Shown here: positions 1 through 9,533 of the stretch, in pieces | How the letters are laid out: each line of letters begins with the position of its first letter | Numbering within the stretch: the first letter of the stretch is position 1 | From: Oscillospiraceae bacterium | Lineage (GTDB): Bacteria; Bacillota; Clostridia; Saccharofermentanales; Saccharofermentanaceae | DNA length: 64,000 nucleotides | NCBI GenBank assembly: GCA_015069205.1 | Contig: SVIZ01000002.1 | Location: 248,001-312,000 of the forward strand | Direction of reading: 5' to 3' | Made by a program: the position numbers and the translations under genes | The notes under the pieces: model-generated | What the model was told of the DNA's origin: nothing | What the model saw: the letters and a program-made list of their open reading frames with translations, nothing else | Databases searched by the model: none

Positions 1-1
1 G

Positions 2-2449
2 AGCATTGATACGGGAATAAACGGTCCCGACAAAAAGACACTGAAAACAGCGGACGATATCGTTGCACGCGCAGGCCTTCTGACATCCAGCTCCGACGAT
101 GAGATCAGGATTGCCAAAGCCCGTGTTGAAGACGGTCTTGTATCATGCGGTGACTATGTCATTTCGGTAATGACTTCGCCTGAATACCTTCTTACAGGAG
201 TTTCCGACGAGAGATTTGCGGAAGACTTAAGCTATGTCATATACGGTGAGACACGTCAGGATGAAGTACAGTACATACTCGATGATCTCAAAAGTACCAC
301 GAGAGCTGCTGCGATCGACAGAGCGCTCTCTTCTGAAAACAGCGATCTTAAAGCTTCATCGGCGCCGTCAAGAAAGGGCTCGGTAATCTCAAACGTCACC
401 CTTGCATCAACCATCGATTCTCCTGAACAGTACACTGTCGGAATAAGGGAAGCGGCAGGTTCATATTCGGCAACAGGAGATGAAGTCAGAACGGACTTTT
501 TCGTTGACGGTTCACTCTATTACGGATATCTGAAATTTAACGATAAAAACAGCGGCAATTCCGATTACCGCGAGTTTGTCCTGTCCTGGGATACTGCAGA
601 CTGCGCACCGGGAAGACATGAAGTTTATGCTCTCATCAGAAGTTCAGACGGACGTGGAACTGTGATCTCGGGAGGCGAGATAATGATCCCCGAGAAGGTT
701 ACCATCTATCCGAATTCCGTTGCCGAGGGCCTTATCCCCAGCGGAAACAACAACGCCTGGTATATGATCGACTGCGGTGATGATGACTGCTATATCGATT
801 TTGCGGGACTTTCCGATGACATCAGGGTATCTCTTTATGACCTTAAGGGAAACCTTATCGGAAGCAACGAAAATCCCGGCATCCCTTATGCAATGCTCAG
901 AGGCAAAAAGCAGGATACTGCGGCCGTTGCTGAAGAGACAGGCATTGCAGGAGTATCCAACTGCTATTATATCTGCGTAAGCAGAACCGGCTCCGGCAGC
1001 GACATCGAGAAAGACATTGACTTCACGATGATACAGTCCAGAGAGTGCGCATATTTTGACGGCAGTTATATGGCTGTTACAGGAGACGATGGCATCGGAA
1101 GGCTCAGACTGACAGACAAGGACATGGTCACTTATGAAGTCGAGAGAAAGAAAGCCGGGATCATTCCGATCAACGGAGCTTTATCCGGATGCTATATCAA
1201 CGATTCCGCACCTGACCAGTTCCTGGATATCTATCCGGATTTCGATTACCTTAACCGTAATTACGCTTATTACATGGACAGCTCAAAGGACATCGCGATC
1301 AGATGTACGCCTCTTGAGGGTTATTCCGCAAGCGTAACCATCAAGGCAAATTCCAATGGAATCGAGACGGTGTTGGACCAGGGCCAGCTCTACACCATTC
1401 CTTCGGGCGAGACTGTCATCACATGTACAGTTACGGGATTTGACGGTACTTCCGACAACTATAATTTCTTCCTGCTCAATGGTGACGATGAAGGTGATTT
1501 CAGAGAAAATACACTTACTAAATTCCCGACAAGTTACTTCAGCGGATTGTGGCTCATTCACTCTCTCAAGCCTAATTATGTACTTACCCCTTACTACACG
1601 AATCTTTCCTTTGATACGGCAGTGGTTGCAGAAGACAGCAAGGCAAGAAGCCTTATCCAGTATTCGTCTTATCCGGCTTTCGTTAAGCCTAACAGCGAAG
1701 TTTACGATAAGCCTGACTGGATGATGTGCAAAACGGATGTAGTAAGTTACTTTATGGATCCGAGAAACTTCCTTACACCTGAGAAGGTATTTGCATTCGA
1801 ACTTTTAGGTTTTGATCCCAATGTTCACACGGTAGACGGTGTAAGAGAGATCATCAGAGGTTCGTTCATGGACGGCGATCCTGATTACGATTATGCACAG
1901 ATCATTTATGAAGCCGGAGAAAGCGCGGGAGTATCGCCTTACTTCCTCGCGAGCAGGATCATACAGGAGATGGGATACTCCGGCGAATCTGCATTGTGCA
2001 GGGGTGATCTTACAGGTTATGAAGGCTATTACAACTTCTACAATATCGGTGCTTATGCTACGACCGAACCGGGCGGTGCGGTAATCAACGGCGCGAAATA
2101 CGCACAGTGGGGCAGGGACTGGGAAGCCCAGGAAATATCCGATACCGAAGCAACATATCTCCTGCCTTGGACATCTGTTGAAAGAGCGATCATGGGCGGT
2201 GCGGTCTGGATTGCAACAGGCTATATCGACAAGGGACAGAACACACTTTATTTCCAGAAGTTTGATGTTCTTGATGACGGTACGGAAAGATACAATCACC
2301 AGTATGCCCAGAATATCATGATGGCATATTCGGAAGGTATGAGATATTACAGAAGTTACGATTCGATAGGCATGACTGATGCAGGTTTTGAATTTGTCAT
2401 TCCTGTATACAACAACATGCCGGAGGCTTACGGGTATCTGCCGGAATGA
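2..2449 (+). CDS. Secreted cell-surface protein with C-terminal glucosaminidase domain (5' partial)
   Basis: The reading frame is open from the first bases of the window, so the true start lies upstream; an internal ATG at 170 has no good ribosome binding site and is probably not the start. About 815 residues are visible. Much of the protein looks like beta-sandwich, with a cadherin-like segment around fragment residues 435-500. The last ~190 residues resemble a GH73-type N-acetylglucosaminidase: a helix reading SPYFLASRIIQEMG supplies the likely catalytic Glu, followed by YNFYNIGAYA and repeated aromatic residues. Such enzymes cleave peptidoglycan glycan strands outside the cell. The stop overlaps the next gene by 4 bases, so the two are cotranscribed. 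The glucosaminidase call is fairly sure; the N-terminal modules are not identified. Confidence 0.75.
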   Translation, partial: SIDTGINGPDKKTLKTADDIVARAGLLTSSSDDEIRIAKARVEDGLVSCGDYVISVMTSPEYLLTGVSDERFAEDLSYVIYGETRQDEVQYILDDLKSTTRAAAIDRALSSENSDLKASSAPSRKGSVISNVTLASTIDSPEQYTVGIREAAGSYSATGDEVRTDFFVDGSLYYGYLKFNDKNSGNSDYREFVLSWDTADCAPGRHEVYALIRSSDGRGTVISGGEIMIPEKVTIYPNSVAEGLIPSGNNNAWYMIDCGDDDCYIDFAGLSDDIRVSLYDLKGNLIGSNENPGIPYAMLRGKKQDTAAVAEETGIAGVSNCYYICVSRTGSGSDIEKDIDFTMIQSRECAYFDGSYMAVTGDDGIGRLRLTDKDMVTYEVERKKAGIIPINGALSGCYINDSAPDQFLDIYPDFDYLNRNYAYYMDSSKDIAIRCTPLEGYSASVTIKANSNGIETVLDQGQLYTIPSGETVITCTVTGFDGTSDNYNFFLLNGDDEGDFRENTLTKFPTSYFSGLWLIHSLKPNYVLTPYYTNLSFDTAVVAEDSKARSLIQYSSYPAFVKPNSEVYDKPDWMMCKTDVVSYFMDPRNFLTPEKVFAFELLGFDPNVHTVDGVREIIRGSFMDGDPDYDYAQIIYEAGESAGVSPYFLASRIIQEMGYSGESALCRGDLTGYEGYYNFYNIGAYATTEPGGAVINGAKYAQWGRDWEAQEISDTEATYLLPWTSVERAIMGGAVWIATGYIDKGQNTLYFQKFDVLDDGTERYNHQYAQNIMMAYSEGMRYYRSYDSIGMTDAGFEFVIPVYNNMPEAYGYLPE

Positions 2450-3927
2450 GAAAGCTTTTTGACAGGAAAACAGGTGCATTGATCAAGAAGGCCGCAGCGT
2501 CTTTGTTTGCGTTCGTCTTTGCCGCTGTTTTCTGTCTTGCATATACGGACGGCGTGACAGTTAAAGCTGATTCGGAAGTCACCATTTCCGCTGTTACCAA
2601 AAGAACCGATGTAGGCCCGGGTGACATCATCATAGTAGATGTCGTTGCAAACCGTTTTCCTGATATTTCCGAATTTGGACCTGTCGAGTTTAATTTCGAT
2701 GCGGATAAAGCAGAGTATGTTTCTTTTGAACAGGGAAAAGATCTGTCAAATTACGTATTTACCGAGACACAGACAGTAGGCGTCTTGTCGGTCAGCGGTA
2801 TGGACCAGCTGATGAGCGTAACCACTGATGATAACGGTGATGAAATAGTATCAACATCGTTTTCTTCTGACAGCCAGGTTACTTTGTTTTCAATCGTCTT
2901 AAGACTTTATCCTGAAAGCAATGGTGAGGTTAATTGCTGGATAGGTAATACCGGCACGTTTACTTCAGTTAATGATACTGTTACGGCAAAGGTCGGAACC
3001 GGAGTTACACTCCCGATCATCAGAACAGGATTATCAAGCGATGCCACGCTCGCTTCTTTGAAAATCAGAGGAACGACTATTACTCCTGAGTTTAATCCCA
3101 ACATTACGGAATACAGCTGCTCCGTTGAGCGTTCTGTTACGGAAGTTCAGGTCTCGGTACTTGCAAACAATCTTTGGGCTGCGGTCATTATTGACGGCAA
3201 CCAGTATCTGAACATGGGCGACAATATCGTCAACGTAAATGTTACTGCCCAGGACGGAATCAGCCACATGCATTACACGATTCATGTATTGCGAAAAGAA
3301 AGTAACGTTCCTGAAGATGCATCGCTGGTCGATTTTGAAGGGAACACTTTCACTTTCCTTGATGCGCCGGATGACATTTCGATTCCAGAAGGCTTTACCC
3401 AGACTACAAGATATATCAACGGCTACAGTGTCCCTGCATATGTAAGAGACGGCGTTACCAGCGTTCTGCTATATCTGTTCGACGGTACGAAGTCACCCGG
3501 TTTCTATTTCTATAACAGTACCGAGAAAACGGTTCTCAGATACGATCCTGAAAATACGTTGATCGAAGCTTCGGCCATTCTGAAGGTCGTTGATGTTCCG
3601 AGTAGTTCGATGCTTCCGGATGAATTCAAACCTGCTGCCTTTGATACAGGAACGATAATCCTGCATGGCTATCAGAACGCTGACGGAGATTTCATCTGCT
3701 ACATGGCTGATGAAGGTGGCAATGCTGACTTCTACTACATTGATAAGACTACAGGTTCCATCAGTCTATACAGATTTGCGGATAAAAGAGCCGAGCTTTT
3801 GTATTCTTATCTGTTTGACGTTTTCCTTGTTATTGCTATTATTGAGGCGGTTATTATTACGATCACCGTATACATTGTAAGAAAGATGGTCTCCGAGAGA
3901 ACGAATCCGAGACCGAAGAGAGTTTAA
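2446..3927 (+). CDS. Secreted, membrane-anchored cohesin-like/cadherin-like protein
   Basis: 493 residues. A signal peptide (residues ~15-40, rich in Ala, Phe and Val) is followed by a cohesin-like beta-sandwich (~45-190), with the typical pattern of a DVGPGD start and later amphipathic strands. A cadherin-like beta-sandwich repeat (~200-285, starting LASLKIRGTTITPEFNPNIT) comes next, then an unidentified region. A C-terminal transmembrane helix (~455-480) ends in a basic tail (RTNPRPKRV), so the protein is probably anchored with most of its mass outside. It overlaps the upstream glucosaminidase gene by ATGA and lies 5 bases before gtrA. A joint role in envelope or polysaccharide handling is inferred from position only. 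Cohesin-like folds also occur outside cellulosomes, and no dockerin is seen in this window. Confidence 0.65.
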   Translation: MRKLFDRKTGALIKKAAASLFAFVFAAVFCLAYTDGVTVKADSEVTISAVTKRTDVGPGDIIIVDVVANRFPDISEFGPVEFNFDADKAEYVSFEQGKDLSNYVFTETQTVGVLSVSGMDQLMSVTTDDNGDEIVSTSFSSDSQVTLFSIVLRLYPESNGEVNCWIGNTGTFTSVNDTVTAKVGTGVTLPIIRTGLSSDATLASLKIRGTTITPEFNPNITEYSCSVERSVTEVQVSVLANNLWAAVIIDGNQYLNMGDNIVNVNVTAQDGISHMHYTIHVLRKESNVPEDASLVDFEGNTFTFLDAPDDISIPEGFTQTTRYINGYSVPAYVRDGVTSVLLYLFDGTKSPGFYFYNSTEKTVLRYDPENTLIEASAILKVVDVPSSSMLPDEFKPAAFDTGTIILHGYQNADGDFICYMADEGGNADFYYIDKTTGSISLYRFADKRAELLYSYLFDVFLVIAIIEAVIITITVYIVRKMVSERTNPRPKRV

Positions 3928-3932
3928 AGTAA

Positions 3933-4532
3933 ATGGATCTTAAGACGATAATTGTTGGCGGCAAGGATCTTACGGAAAAACAGGAAAAGATCCGTAAGCT
4001 TTTTATGTATCTCGTAAGCGGCGGACTTACGACTGTCGTTAACTGGGTTTGTTATATAGCCATTGATAAGCTCGTCCAGGTCGATATGACTGTCAATCTC
4101 TTCGGGAAACCGGTCTCACTTAAGTATATAATCAATCAGATCATATGCTGGATAATTGCGGTGCTGGTAGCATATTTCCTTAACAGGATCACTGTGTTCA
4201 GATCAAAGGGAAATATATTAAGAGAGCTTTTGTCTTTCACCGGTGCCAGGATAATCTCATTTCTTGTCCTTGAATTAGGCGTTTATTCGCTGATGATCTG
4301 GGGCTGTGTTGCAATCACCGGCCTGCCGATAGATACGCCCATGACTACTATCTTGATCTTCGGATTGTCTTTTGGATTTACATACGAATATCTTGTAAAG
4401 CTCATTAATTCCGTCTTTGTTGTAATTGCTAATTATGTAATGAGTAAGCTTATGGTCTTCAAAAAGAAGGACATGGTAGATTACAATTCGGAAGAAAAGA
4501 AAGAGCCTTCAGAGGATAAGGCAGATGTCTGA
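3933..4532 (+). CDS. GtrA family membrane protein
   Basis: 199 residues with four hydrophobic helices and the GtrA hallmark start (KLFMYLVSGGLTTVVNW after a cytoplasmic lead). The family is known for moving undecaprenyl-phosphate-linked sugars across the membrane in glycan modification, but many members are uncharacterised. There is an insertion between helices 1 and 2 and a charged C-terminal tail. The stop overlaps the folC start by 8 bases. The upstream genes encode surface proteins, which fits an envelope role. Confidence 0.8.
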   Translation: MDLKTIIVGGKDLTEKQEKIRKLFMYLVSGGLTTVVNWVCYIAIDKLVQVDMTVNLFGKPVSLKYIINQIICWIIAVLVAYFLNRITVFRSKGNILRELLSFTGARIISFLVLELGVYSLMIWGCVAITGLPIDTPMTTILIFGLSFGFTYEYLVKLINSVFVVIANYVMSKLMVFKKKDMVDYNSEEKKEPSEDKADV

Positions 4533-5916
4533 TCCGAATGTGCCGGACCTCTTACAGGGAGCCTTGAAATTCGGCATCAAACCCGGACTTGAACGCATTA
4601 CCAATCTCATGAACCTTCTGGGTAATCCCCAGGACAGCTTTAAGTCTGTCCATATTGCGGGAACAAACGGCAAGGGTTCCGTTGCGACTTTTATCTCATC
4701 GGTAATGGCGGATAATGACATGAAGGTGGGAGTTTTTACTTCACCTTACCTTGAGCGCTTTACCGAGAGGATCAGGATCCTTGACGGTAAAAAAGGTCTT
4801 ATGGATTTTATTGCTGATGACTCAACCGGTGAGATATCACAGGCAGATCTTGATAAGTATTCCGGCATGGTTAAAAAAGCCAGGGAGAAAATGGTATCAG
4901 AGGGCCTTTGTGATGAGCCTACTGAGTTCGAACTCATAACAGCCATCTGCTTCCTTTACTTTGCCGACATGAAGGTAGATGTTGCAGTACTCGAAGTCGG
5001 TCTTGGCGGAAGACTTGATTCAACCAATGTGATCAAAGATCCGATGGTAACAGTGGTTACAGCCATGGGACTTGATCACACGGGTGTTTTGGGAAATACC
5101 ATCTCTGAGATCACGGCCGAGAAGGCAGGAATCTTTAAGGAAGGCTCGCCTGCAGTGTGTTTTGATCCCGGCTTCATGATCCTTCCTGAGGAGATGAAGG
5201 GTGATGTCAGAAGCACTCTTATCTCCAAAGCCTCCGAAAAGAATATCGACATAACGTTTGCCGGAAATAAGGATAGCTTTAACAGCGCGCGTTTTACCAT
5301 GGACGGCATGATGGAATTTACCTATGACGGCATTACATACAAGACCGCTCTTAACGGCAGACACCAGATCGGCAATGCGGTAACTTCAATTGAAGCGTGC
5401 AGAAAATGCGGCATCCCGGAAGATGCGATAAAGGAAGGCATTGCTCTTGCAAGATGGAAGAGCAGAGCTGAGATCTTAAGCATCGAACCGACAATAATCA
5501 TAGACGGCGGCCACAATCCGCAGGGCGCACAGAGTCTTGGCGAGACAATGAATGAAATGCTCGGCGGATCTCTTAGAGGCAAACCTGTAAGACTTCTCAT
5601 GGGAGTCATGGCAGATAAGGATGTTTCGGGTATACTCGAAGCTTATAAAGCATGTGACCTTAACATTAGGAGTGCAGTAACGGTAATGCCTGATAACCCG
5701 AGGAGTGAGCCTGCTGATGTTCTCGCACAGAAAATTAATTATGTGTATAATATCAGCGACGATTTGACGGCCTGCCCAAATGCCTTGGAAGGCACGAAGC
5801 TGGCGTATGAGAAAACCGTCAAAGACGGATATGTACTTCTTGCGACAGGATCGCTTTATCTTACGGGTCAGATAAGAGCCACGCTGAAAGGATTGATCGA
5901 ATGCACGACTATTTAA
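4525..5916 (+). CDS. folC: Folylpolyglutamate synthase / dihydrofolate synthase
   Basis: 463 residues, the usual FolC length. The enzyme adds glutamate to (dihydro)folate using ATP in the cytoplasm. Visible signatures are the P-loop GTNGKGSVATF near residue 50, TSPYLERFTERI, the VLEVGLGGRLDSTN region, GLDHTGVLGNT, AEKAGIFK and the C-terminal IIDGGHNPQGAQ. The start is the ATG inside the end of gtrA. Whether it has both synthase activities or only the polyglutamate one cannot be told. A second folate gene, 5-formyl-THF cyclo-ligase, lies at 58146. Confidence 0.93.
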   Translation: MSDPNVPDLLQGALKFGIKPGLERITNLMNLLGNPQDSFKSVHIAGTNGKGSVATFISSVMADNDMKVGVFTSPYLERFTERIRILDGKKGLMDFIADDSTGEISQADLDKYSGMVKKAREKMVSEGLCDEPTEFELITAICFLYFADMKVDVAVLEVGLGGRLDSTNVIKDPMVTVVTAMGLDHTGVLGNTISEITAEKAGIFKEGSPAVCFDPGFMILPEEMKGDVRSTLISKASEKNIDITFAGNKDSFNSARFTMDGMMEFTYDGITYKTALNGRHQIGNAVTSIEACRKCGIPEDAIKEGIALARWKSRAEILSIEPTIIIDGGHNPQGAQSLGETMNEMLGGSLRGKPVRLLMGVMADKDVSGILEAYKACDLNIRSAVTVMPDNPRSEPADVLAQKINYVYNISDDLTACPNALEGTKLAYEKTVKDGYVLLATGSLYLTGQIRATLKGLIECTTI

Positions 5917-6887
5917 GCTTATGTATGATGATACAGCCTATAAATGAGTCGAGTCTCATTCTTTTCGATGTCAGCAATGAAGAGAAGGCCCGCATTGTCC
6001 GCCAGTATAACAGAGCTCTGCAGAACAGCCAGAGCGATGGCACTGACGTTGCACAGATATTCTTAAAACCTTTGATCTCACAGTATCAGAAGTGGGGCGA
6101 TCCCGCCTTGATCTTCGGTCTCTGCCTTGCAAGAGAAGGTCAGTTTAAAAGAGCTGAGGGAAGCCTCGCATTTGCTATCCAGGGAGTGCTCGGAACAGAG
6201 CAGTATCTGACTATCGCACAGGAAGCTTTGAGAATGGTAAGGGAGGACATCAAGAATCCGCCCGCAGACCTCCCACCGGCAGACATCGCAGGAAAGCTCA
6301 AGAATGCACAGATGGCATCAGGCTCATCTCCGGCTGCCAGGGCAAACTTCCAGGCACCGATCCTCACAAAGGCACAGAAGACTTCCGAAGCGCCTCAAAT
6401 GGCTTCAAGCAAAGAGCGCAGGGATATCCTTATGCGTTCAGGCGGAGTAGCTGATGAACTGCCCGATGATTCAATAGATATTGAGGATATCAAATCTCCG
6501 AGAGAGAAGATGAAAAGTTTAGTCGTTACAGGCGTTGTAATTCTGTCAATGTTACTAATGACGTTACTTATTATATTTGGTATTATTCCTCTGATAAAAC
6601 AGATCGAAGCAGGAGCATCTGCCCGTGACAAGATCGATTATCTTGAGGGCGAGTTCTACAAGAACAGATATGATCCTGAAGTATCGGCCATAATGAGTGC
6701 CTACGAATCAAGCTATGGTACGGTCTGGACGAAGAATCCTCTTGAAGAGGAGACAACGACCGAGACAACTACGGAAGCAACGACTACAACTACTGAGGAA
6801 ACTCAGCTTACGGCATACATTGTTGAGACTACGACATCTGAAGAGACGTCTGAAGAAGAAACGACGTACGAGGGAGAGGACGAATGA
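5901..6887 (+). CDS. Membrane-anchored protein of unknown function with Thr/Glu-rich tail
   Basis: 328 residues, no family recognised. The N-terminal ~120 residues look helical and could be TPR-like (GLCLAREGQFKRAEGSLAFA). A Pro/Ala-rich linker follows, then one transmembrane helix at ~209-231. The outer part is short and ends in a low-complexity Thr/Glu stretch such as TTTETTTEATTTTTEE. The chosen ATG has AAAGG nine bases upstream inside folC and overlaps folC by 16 bases. The arrangement of cytoplasmic domain, one helix and Thr-rich outer segment is similar in plan to the large protein at 28036. It overlaps thrC by ATGA. Confidence 0.7.
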   Translation: MHDYLSLCMMIQPINESSLILFDVSNEEKARIVRQYNRALQNSQSDGTDVAQIFLKPLISQYQKWGDPALIFGLCLAREGQFKRAEGSLAFAIQGVLGTEQYLTIAQEALRMVREDIKNPPADLPPADIAGKLKNAQMASGSSPAARANFQAPILTKAQKTSEAPQMASSKERRDILMRSGGVADELPDDSIDIEDIKSPREKMKSLVVTGVVILSMLLMTLLIIFGIIPLIKQIEAGASARDKIDYLEGEFYKNRYDPEVSAIMSAYESSYGTVWTKNPLEEETTTETTTEATTTTTEETQLTAYIVETTTSEETSEEETTYEGEDE

Positions 6888-8389
6888 ACTATATAAGCAC
6901 CAGGGGATATGAAGGAAAGTTTTCTTCAAGCGAAGCGATCATCAGAGGTATCGCTCCCGACGGTGGTCTTTTCGTTCCTGAGTCAATTCCCCAGCTCACA
7001 AAAGAAGACCTCGAGAGAATGCAGACGATGCAGTTCTATGAACTGTCTGCTTTTGTGCTCTCCAAGTTCCTTACAGACTTTACTGAGGCTGAACTCCTCG
7101 AATATACAAGACAGGCTTATGCTGAAGAGAAGTGGGGTGAGAACCCTGTTCCTCTCGTTCAGATGAACGAATATAACGACAGAGAATACATTCTTGAACT
7201 CTGGCACGGACCTACGTGCGCATTCAAGGATGTTGCTCTCCAGCTCCTGCCTCACCTCATGACTGCTTCTGCAAAGAAGACAGGCACAAACAAGAAGATC
7301 TGCATCCTTACTGCTACTTCCGGTGATACGGGCAAGGCTGCTCTTGAAGGTTTCAAGGATCTTCCCGGAACAGAGATCATCGTATTCTATCCTACAGGCG
7401 GCGTATCTGAAGCTCAGAAGCTCCAGATGACGACAACAGGCGGTTCCAATACACATGTTATCGCAGTAAACGGCTGCTTCGATGATGCACAGACCGGTGT
7501 TAAGAGGATCTTCGGTGATATGGAATTTGCCATCACGCTTGATGAACGCGACGTAATGCTCTCATCTGCAAACTCCATCAACTGGGGAAGACTTGCGCCT
7601 CAGATCGCATACTACGTATATTCATATGTTGAATTAGTAAGAAAGGGAAAGATCGATCTTACCGAGTCGTTCAACATCGTTGTTCCGACAGGTAACTTCG
7701 GTAATATCCTTGCTGCATGGTTTGCCAAGCAGATGGGTATCCCTGTTCATAAGCTTATCTGCGCTTCCAACCGCAATAAGGTTTTGTGCGACTTCTTCTC
7801 CAGCGGTATATATGACCGTAACAGAGAGTTCTTCAAGACCACATCTCCTTCAATGGATATCCTTATCTCTTCAAACCTTGAGAGACTTCTTTTCGAGATC
7901 ACGGGCAAGGATCCCCAGAAGGTTACGGAATGGATGCGCCAGCTTAACAATGAGGGCAAATACAGTGTTGATAAAGATACACTGAAGTCCTTGCAGAGAC
8001 TGTTTGTCGGCGGATTTGCCGATGAGACAGGCGTATCCAAGACCATCCTTGAAGTATATGACCGCACGGATCATGTTATCGATCCGCATACGGCTGTCGG
8101 CTTCAATATCTACGGAAGATATCATCAGAGATCAGGCGACGAGAGCAAGACGGTATTCGCATCTACAGCTTCACCGTTTAAGTTTGCACCGGCTGTAATG
8201 GATGCTTTAAGAGGATCAGGTTACTCCGACAATAAGGAGACACCCGATATCATTGCCGAACTTGCTGAAGAGAGCGGGCTCGAACTCCCGCAGTCAATCG
8301 CCGAACTGCCGTCTCTTGAAGTAAGACACAAGGATGTTATCGAGAAAGAACAGATGATGAGCATGGTGCGCAAGATTCTTCTCGGATGA
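6884..8389 (+). CDS. thrC: Threonine synthase
   Basis: 501 residues, the long E. coli/yeast-type threonine synthase. This PLP enzyme converts O-phosphohomoserine to threonine. Visible are the N-terminal YISTRG...PDGGLFVPE motif, the PLP lysine Lys115 in HGPTCAFKDVALQ, TATSGDTGKAAL for phosphate binding, and SANSINWGRLAPQ. The start overlaps the previous stop (ATGA). A strong terminator follows directly, so this is the last gene of the first operon. No threonine attenuator is visible because the gene lacks its own leader. Confidence 0.95.
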   Translation: MNYISTRGYEGKFSSSEAIIRGIAPDGGLFVPESIPQLTKEDLERMQTMQFYELSAFVLSKFLTDFTEAELLEYTRQAYAEEKWGENPVPLVQMNEYNDREYILELWHGPTCAFKDVALQLLPHLMTASAKKTGTNKKICILTATSGDTGKAALEGFKDLPGTEIIVFYPTGGVSEAQKLQMTTTGGSNTHVIAVNGCFDDAQTGVKRIFGDMEFAITLDERDVMLSSANSINWGRLAPQIAYYVYSYVELVRKGKIDLTESFNIVVPTGNFGNILAAWFAKQMGIPVHKLICASNRNKVLCDFFSSGIYDRNREFFKTTSPSMDILISSNLERLLFEITGKDPQKVTEWMRQLNNEGKYSVDKDTLKSLQRLFVGGFADETGVSKTILEVYDRTDHVIDPHTAVGFNIYGRYHQRSGDESKTVFASTASPFKFAPAVMDALRGSGYSDNKETPDIIAELAEESGLELPQSIAELPSLEVRHKDVIEKEQMMSMVRKILLG

Positions 8390-8399
8390 TTTGATTTTT

Positions 8400-8429
8400 A
8401 GGCTTTTCTCTTTCGGAAAAGCCTTTTTT
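8400..8429 (+). terminator. Intrinsic terminator between thrC and carA
   Basis: A 9-bp stem (AGGCTTTTC / GAAAAGCCT) with a 7-base loop is followed by a T tract, 10 bases after the thrC stop. carA starts only about 20 bases further on and no promoter is obvious between them, so the element may act as an attenuator for carA. Confidence 0.85.
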
Positions 8430-8449
8430 ATAAAAGGGGGACAACATAT

Positions 8450-9532
8450 ATGAAACGTTATCTTGTATTAGAGAACGGAAATGTTTACGAAGGCGAGGCA
8501 ATGGGTGCCGAAGGAAGCGTCATTTCAGAGATAGTTTTCACTACCGCCATGACAGCTTACCTTGAGACACTTACCGATCCGAGTTATAAAGGACAGGCAG
8601 TAGTTCAGACCTTCCCCCTGATAGGCAACTACGGAATAATCACTCCTGACATGGAGAGTGACAAGGTCAATGTATCAGGCTACATCGTAAGAGAAGTCTG
8701 TGACCTTCCTTCAAACTTCAGATGTGAGACTGATCTCGATTCATTCCTTAAGGAACAGGGCATTCCCGGAATCAAGGGAATCGACACGAGAGCTCTTACA
8801 AAGTGCTTAAGAGAATCAGGTACCATGAACGGCGCGATCTGCAGCAGCCCTGATGAGTTCTCATTAGATGAGATCAAGGCATATAAGATCGTTAACCCTG
8901 TTGAAGAGGTAACGACAAAAGAGGAACAGATCGTTCCTGCTAAGGACGAAGTGAAGTTCAAAGTCGCTATGTTTGACTTTGGAATCAAGTCGAATATCTC
9001 AAGAGAGCTCGCAAAGAGAGGCTGTGAGGTTCATCTCATTCCTGCAGATGCAAGCGCATCACAGGTAAAAGAGATCAACCCTGACGGAATCTTCCTTTCA
9101 AACGGCCCGGGTGACCCTGAGGACAATGTTAAAGCGATCGAGACTATGAAGGAGATCAAGGACTGGGGCACACCCATCATGGGCATCTGCTTAGGTCACC
9201 AGATCCTCGCCCTTGCACACGGATTTAAGACATCAAAGCTCAAGTACGGTCACAGAGGTGCAAATCACCCTGTTAAGAATCTTGAGACCGGCAGAGTTTA
9301 TATCACATCACAAAACCACGGTTACCAGGTATTGAGCGATTCAATCGACACGGCGGTCGCTAAAGAATACTTCGTTAACGTAAACGACGGAACCAACGAA
9401 GGAATCAAGTATCTTGATAAGCCCGCTTATTCAGTACAGTTCCACCCTGAAGCATGCGGAGGACCGAAGGATACAGAGTTCCTTTTCGATATGTTTATTA
9501 AGATGATGGAAGAGAAGAAGGGGGAGAACTAA
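8450..9532 (+). CDS. carA: Carbamoyl-phosphate synthase small (glutaminase) subunit
   Basis: 360 residues, normal CarA length. It hydrolyses glutamine and channels ammonia to CarB for carbamoyl phosphate (arginine and pyrimidine synthesis). The N-terminal CPSase_sm domain begins RYLVLENGNVYEGEA. The class I glutaminase domain contains the nucleophile Cys247 in GICLGHQ and the His/Glu pair in SVQFHPEA. A GGGGG ribosome binding site precedes the ATG. It sits one base before the carB-dapF fusion, so the two are surely cotranscribed. Confidence 0.96.
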   Translation: MKRYLVLENGNVYEGEAMGAEGSVISEIVFTTAMTAYLETLTDPSYKGQAVVQTFPLIGNYGIITPDMESDKVNVSGYIVREVCDLPSNFRCETDLDSFLKEQGIPGIKGIDTRALTKCLRESGTMNGAICSSPDEFSLDEIKAYKIVNPVEEVTTKEEQIVPAKDEVKFKVAMFDFGIKSNISRELAKRGCEVHLIPADASASQVKEINPDGIFLSNGPGDPEDNVKAIETMKEIKDWGTPIMGICLGHQILALAHGFKTSKLKYGHRGANHPVKNLETGRVYITSQNHGYQVLSDSIDTAVAKEYFVNVNDGTNEGIKYLDKPAYSVQFHPEACGGPKDTEFLFDMFIKMMEEKKGEN

Positions 9533-9533
9533 T

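Noticed and set aside
1805-2479. Open frame of 224 codons opposite the glucosaminidase domain
   Set aside because: It is opposite to a well-supported domain, with no ribosome binding site or recognisable protein.
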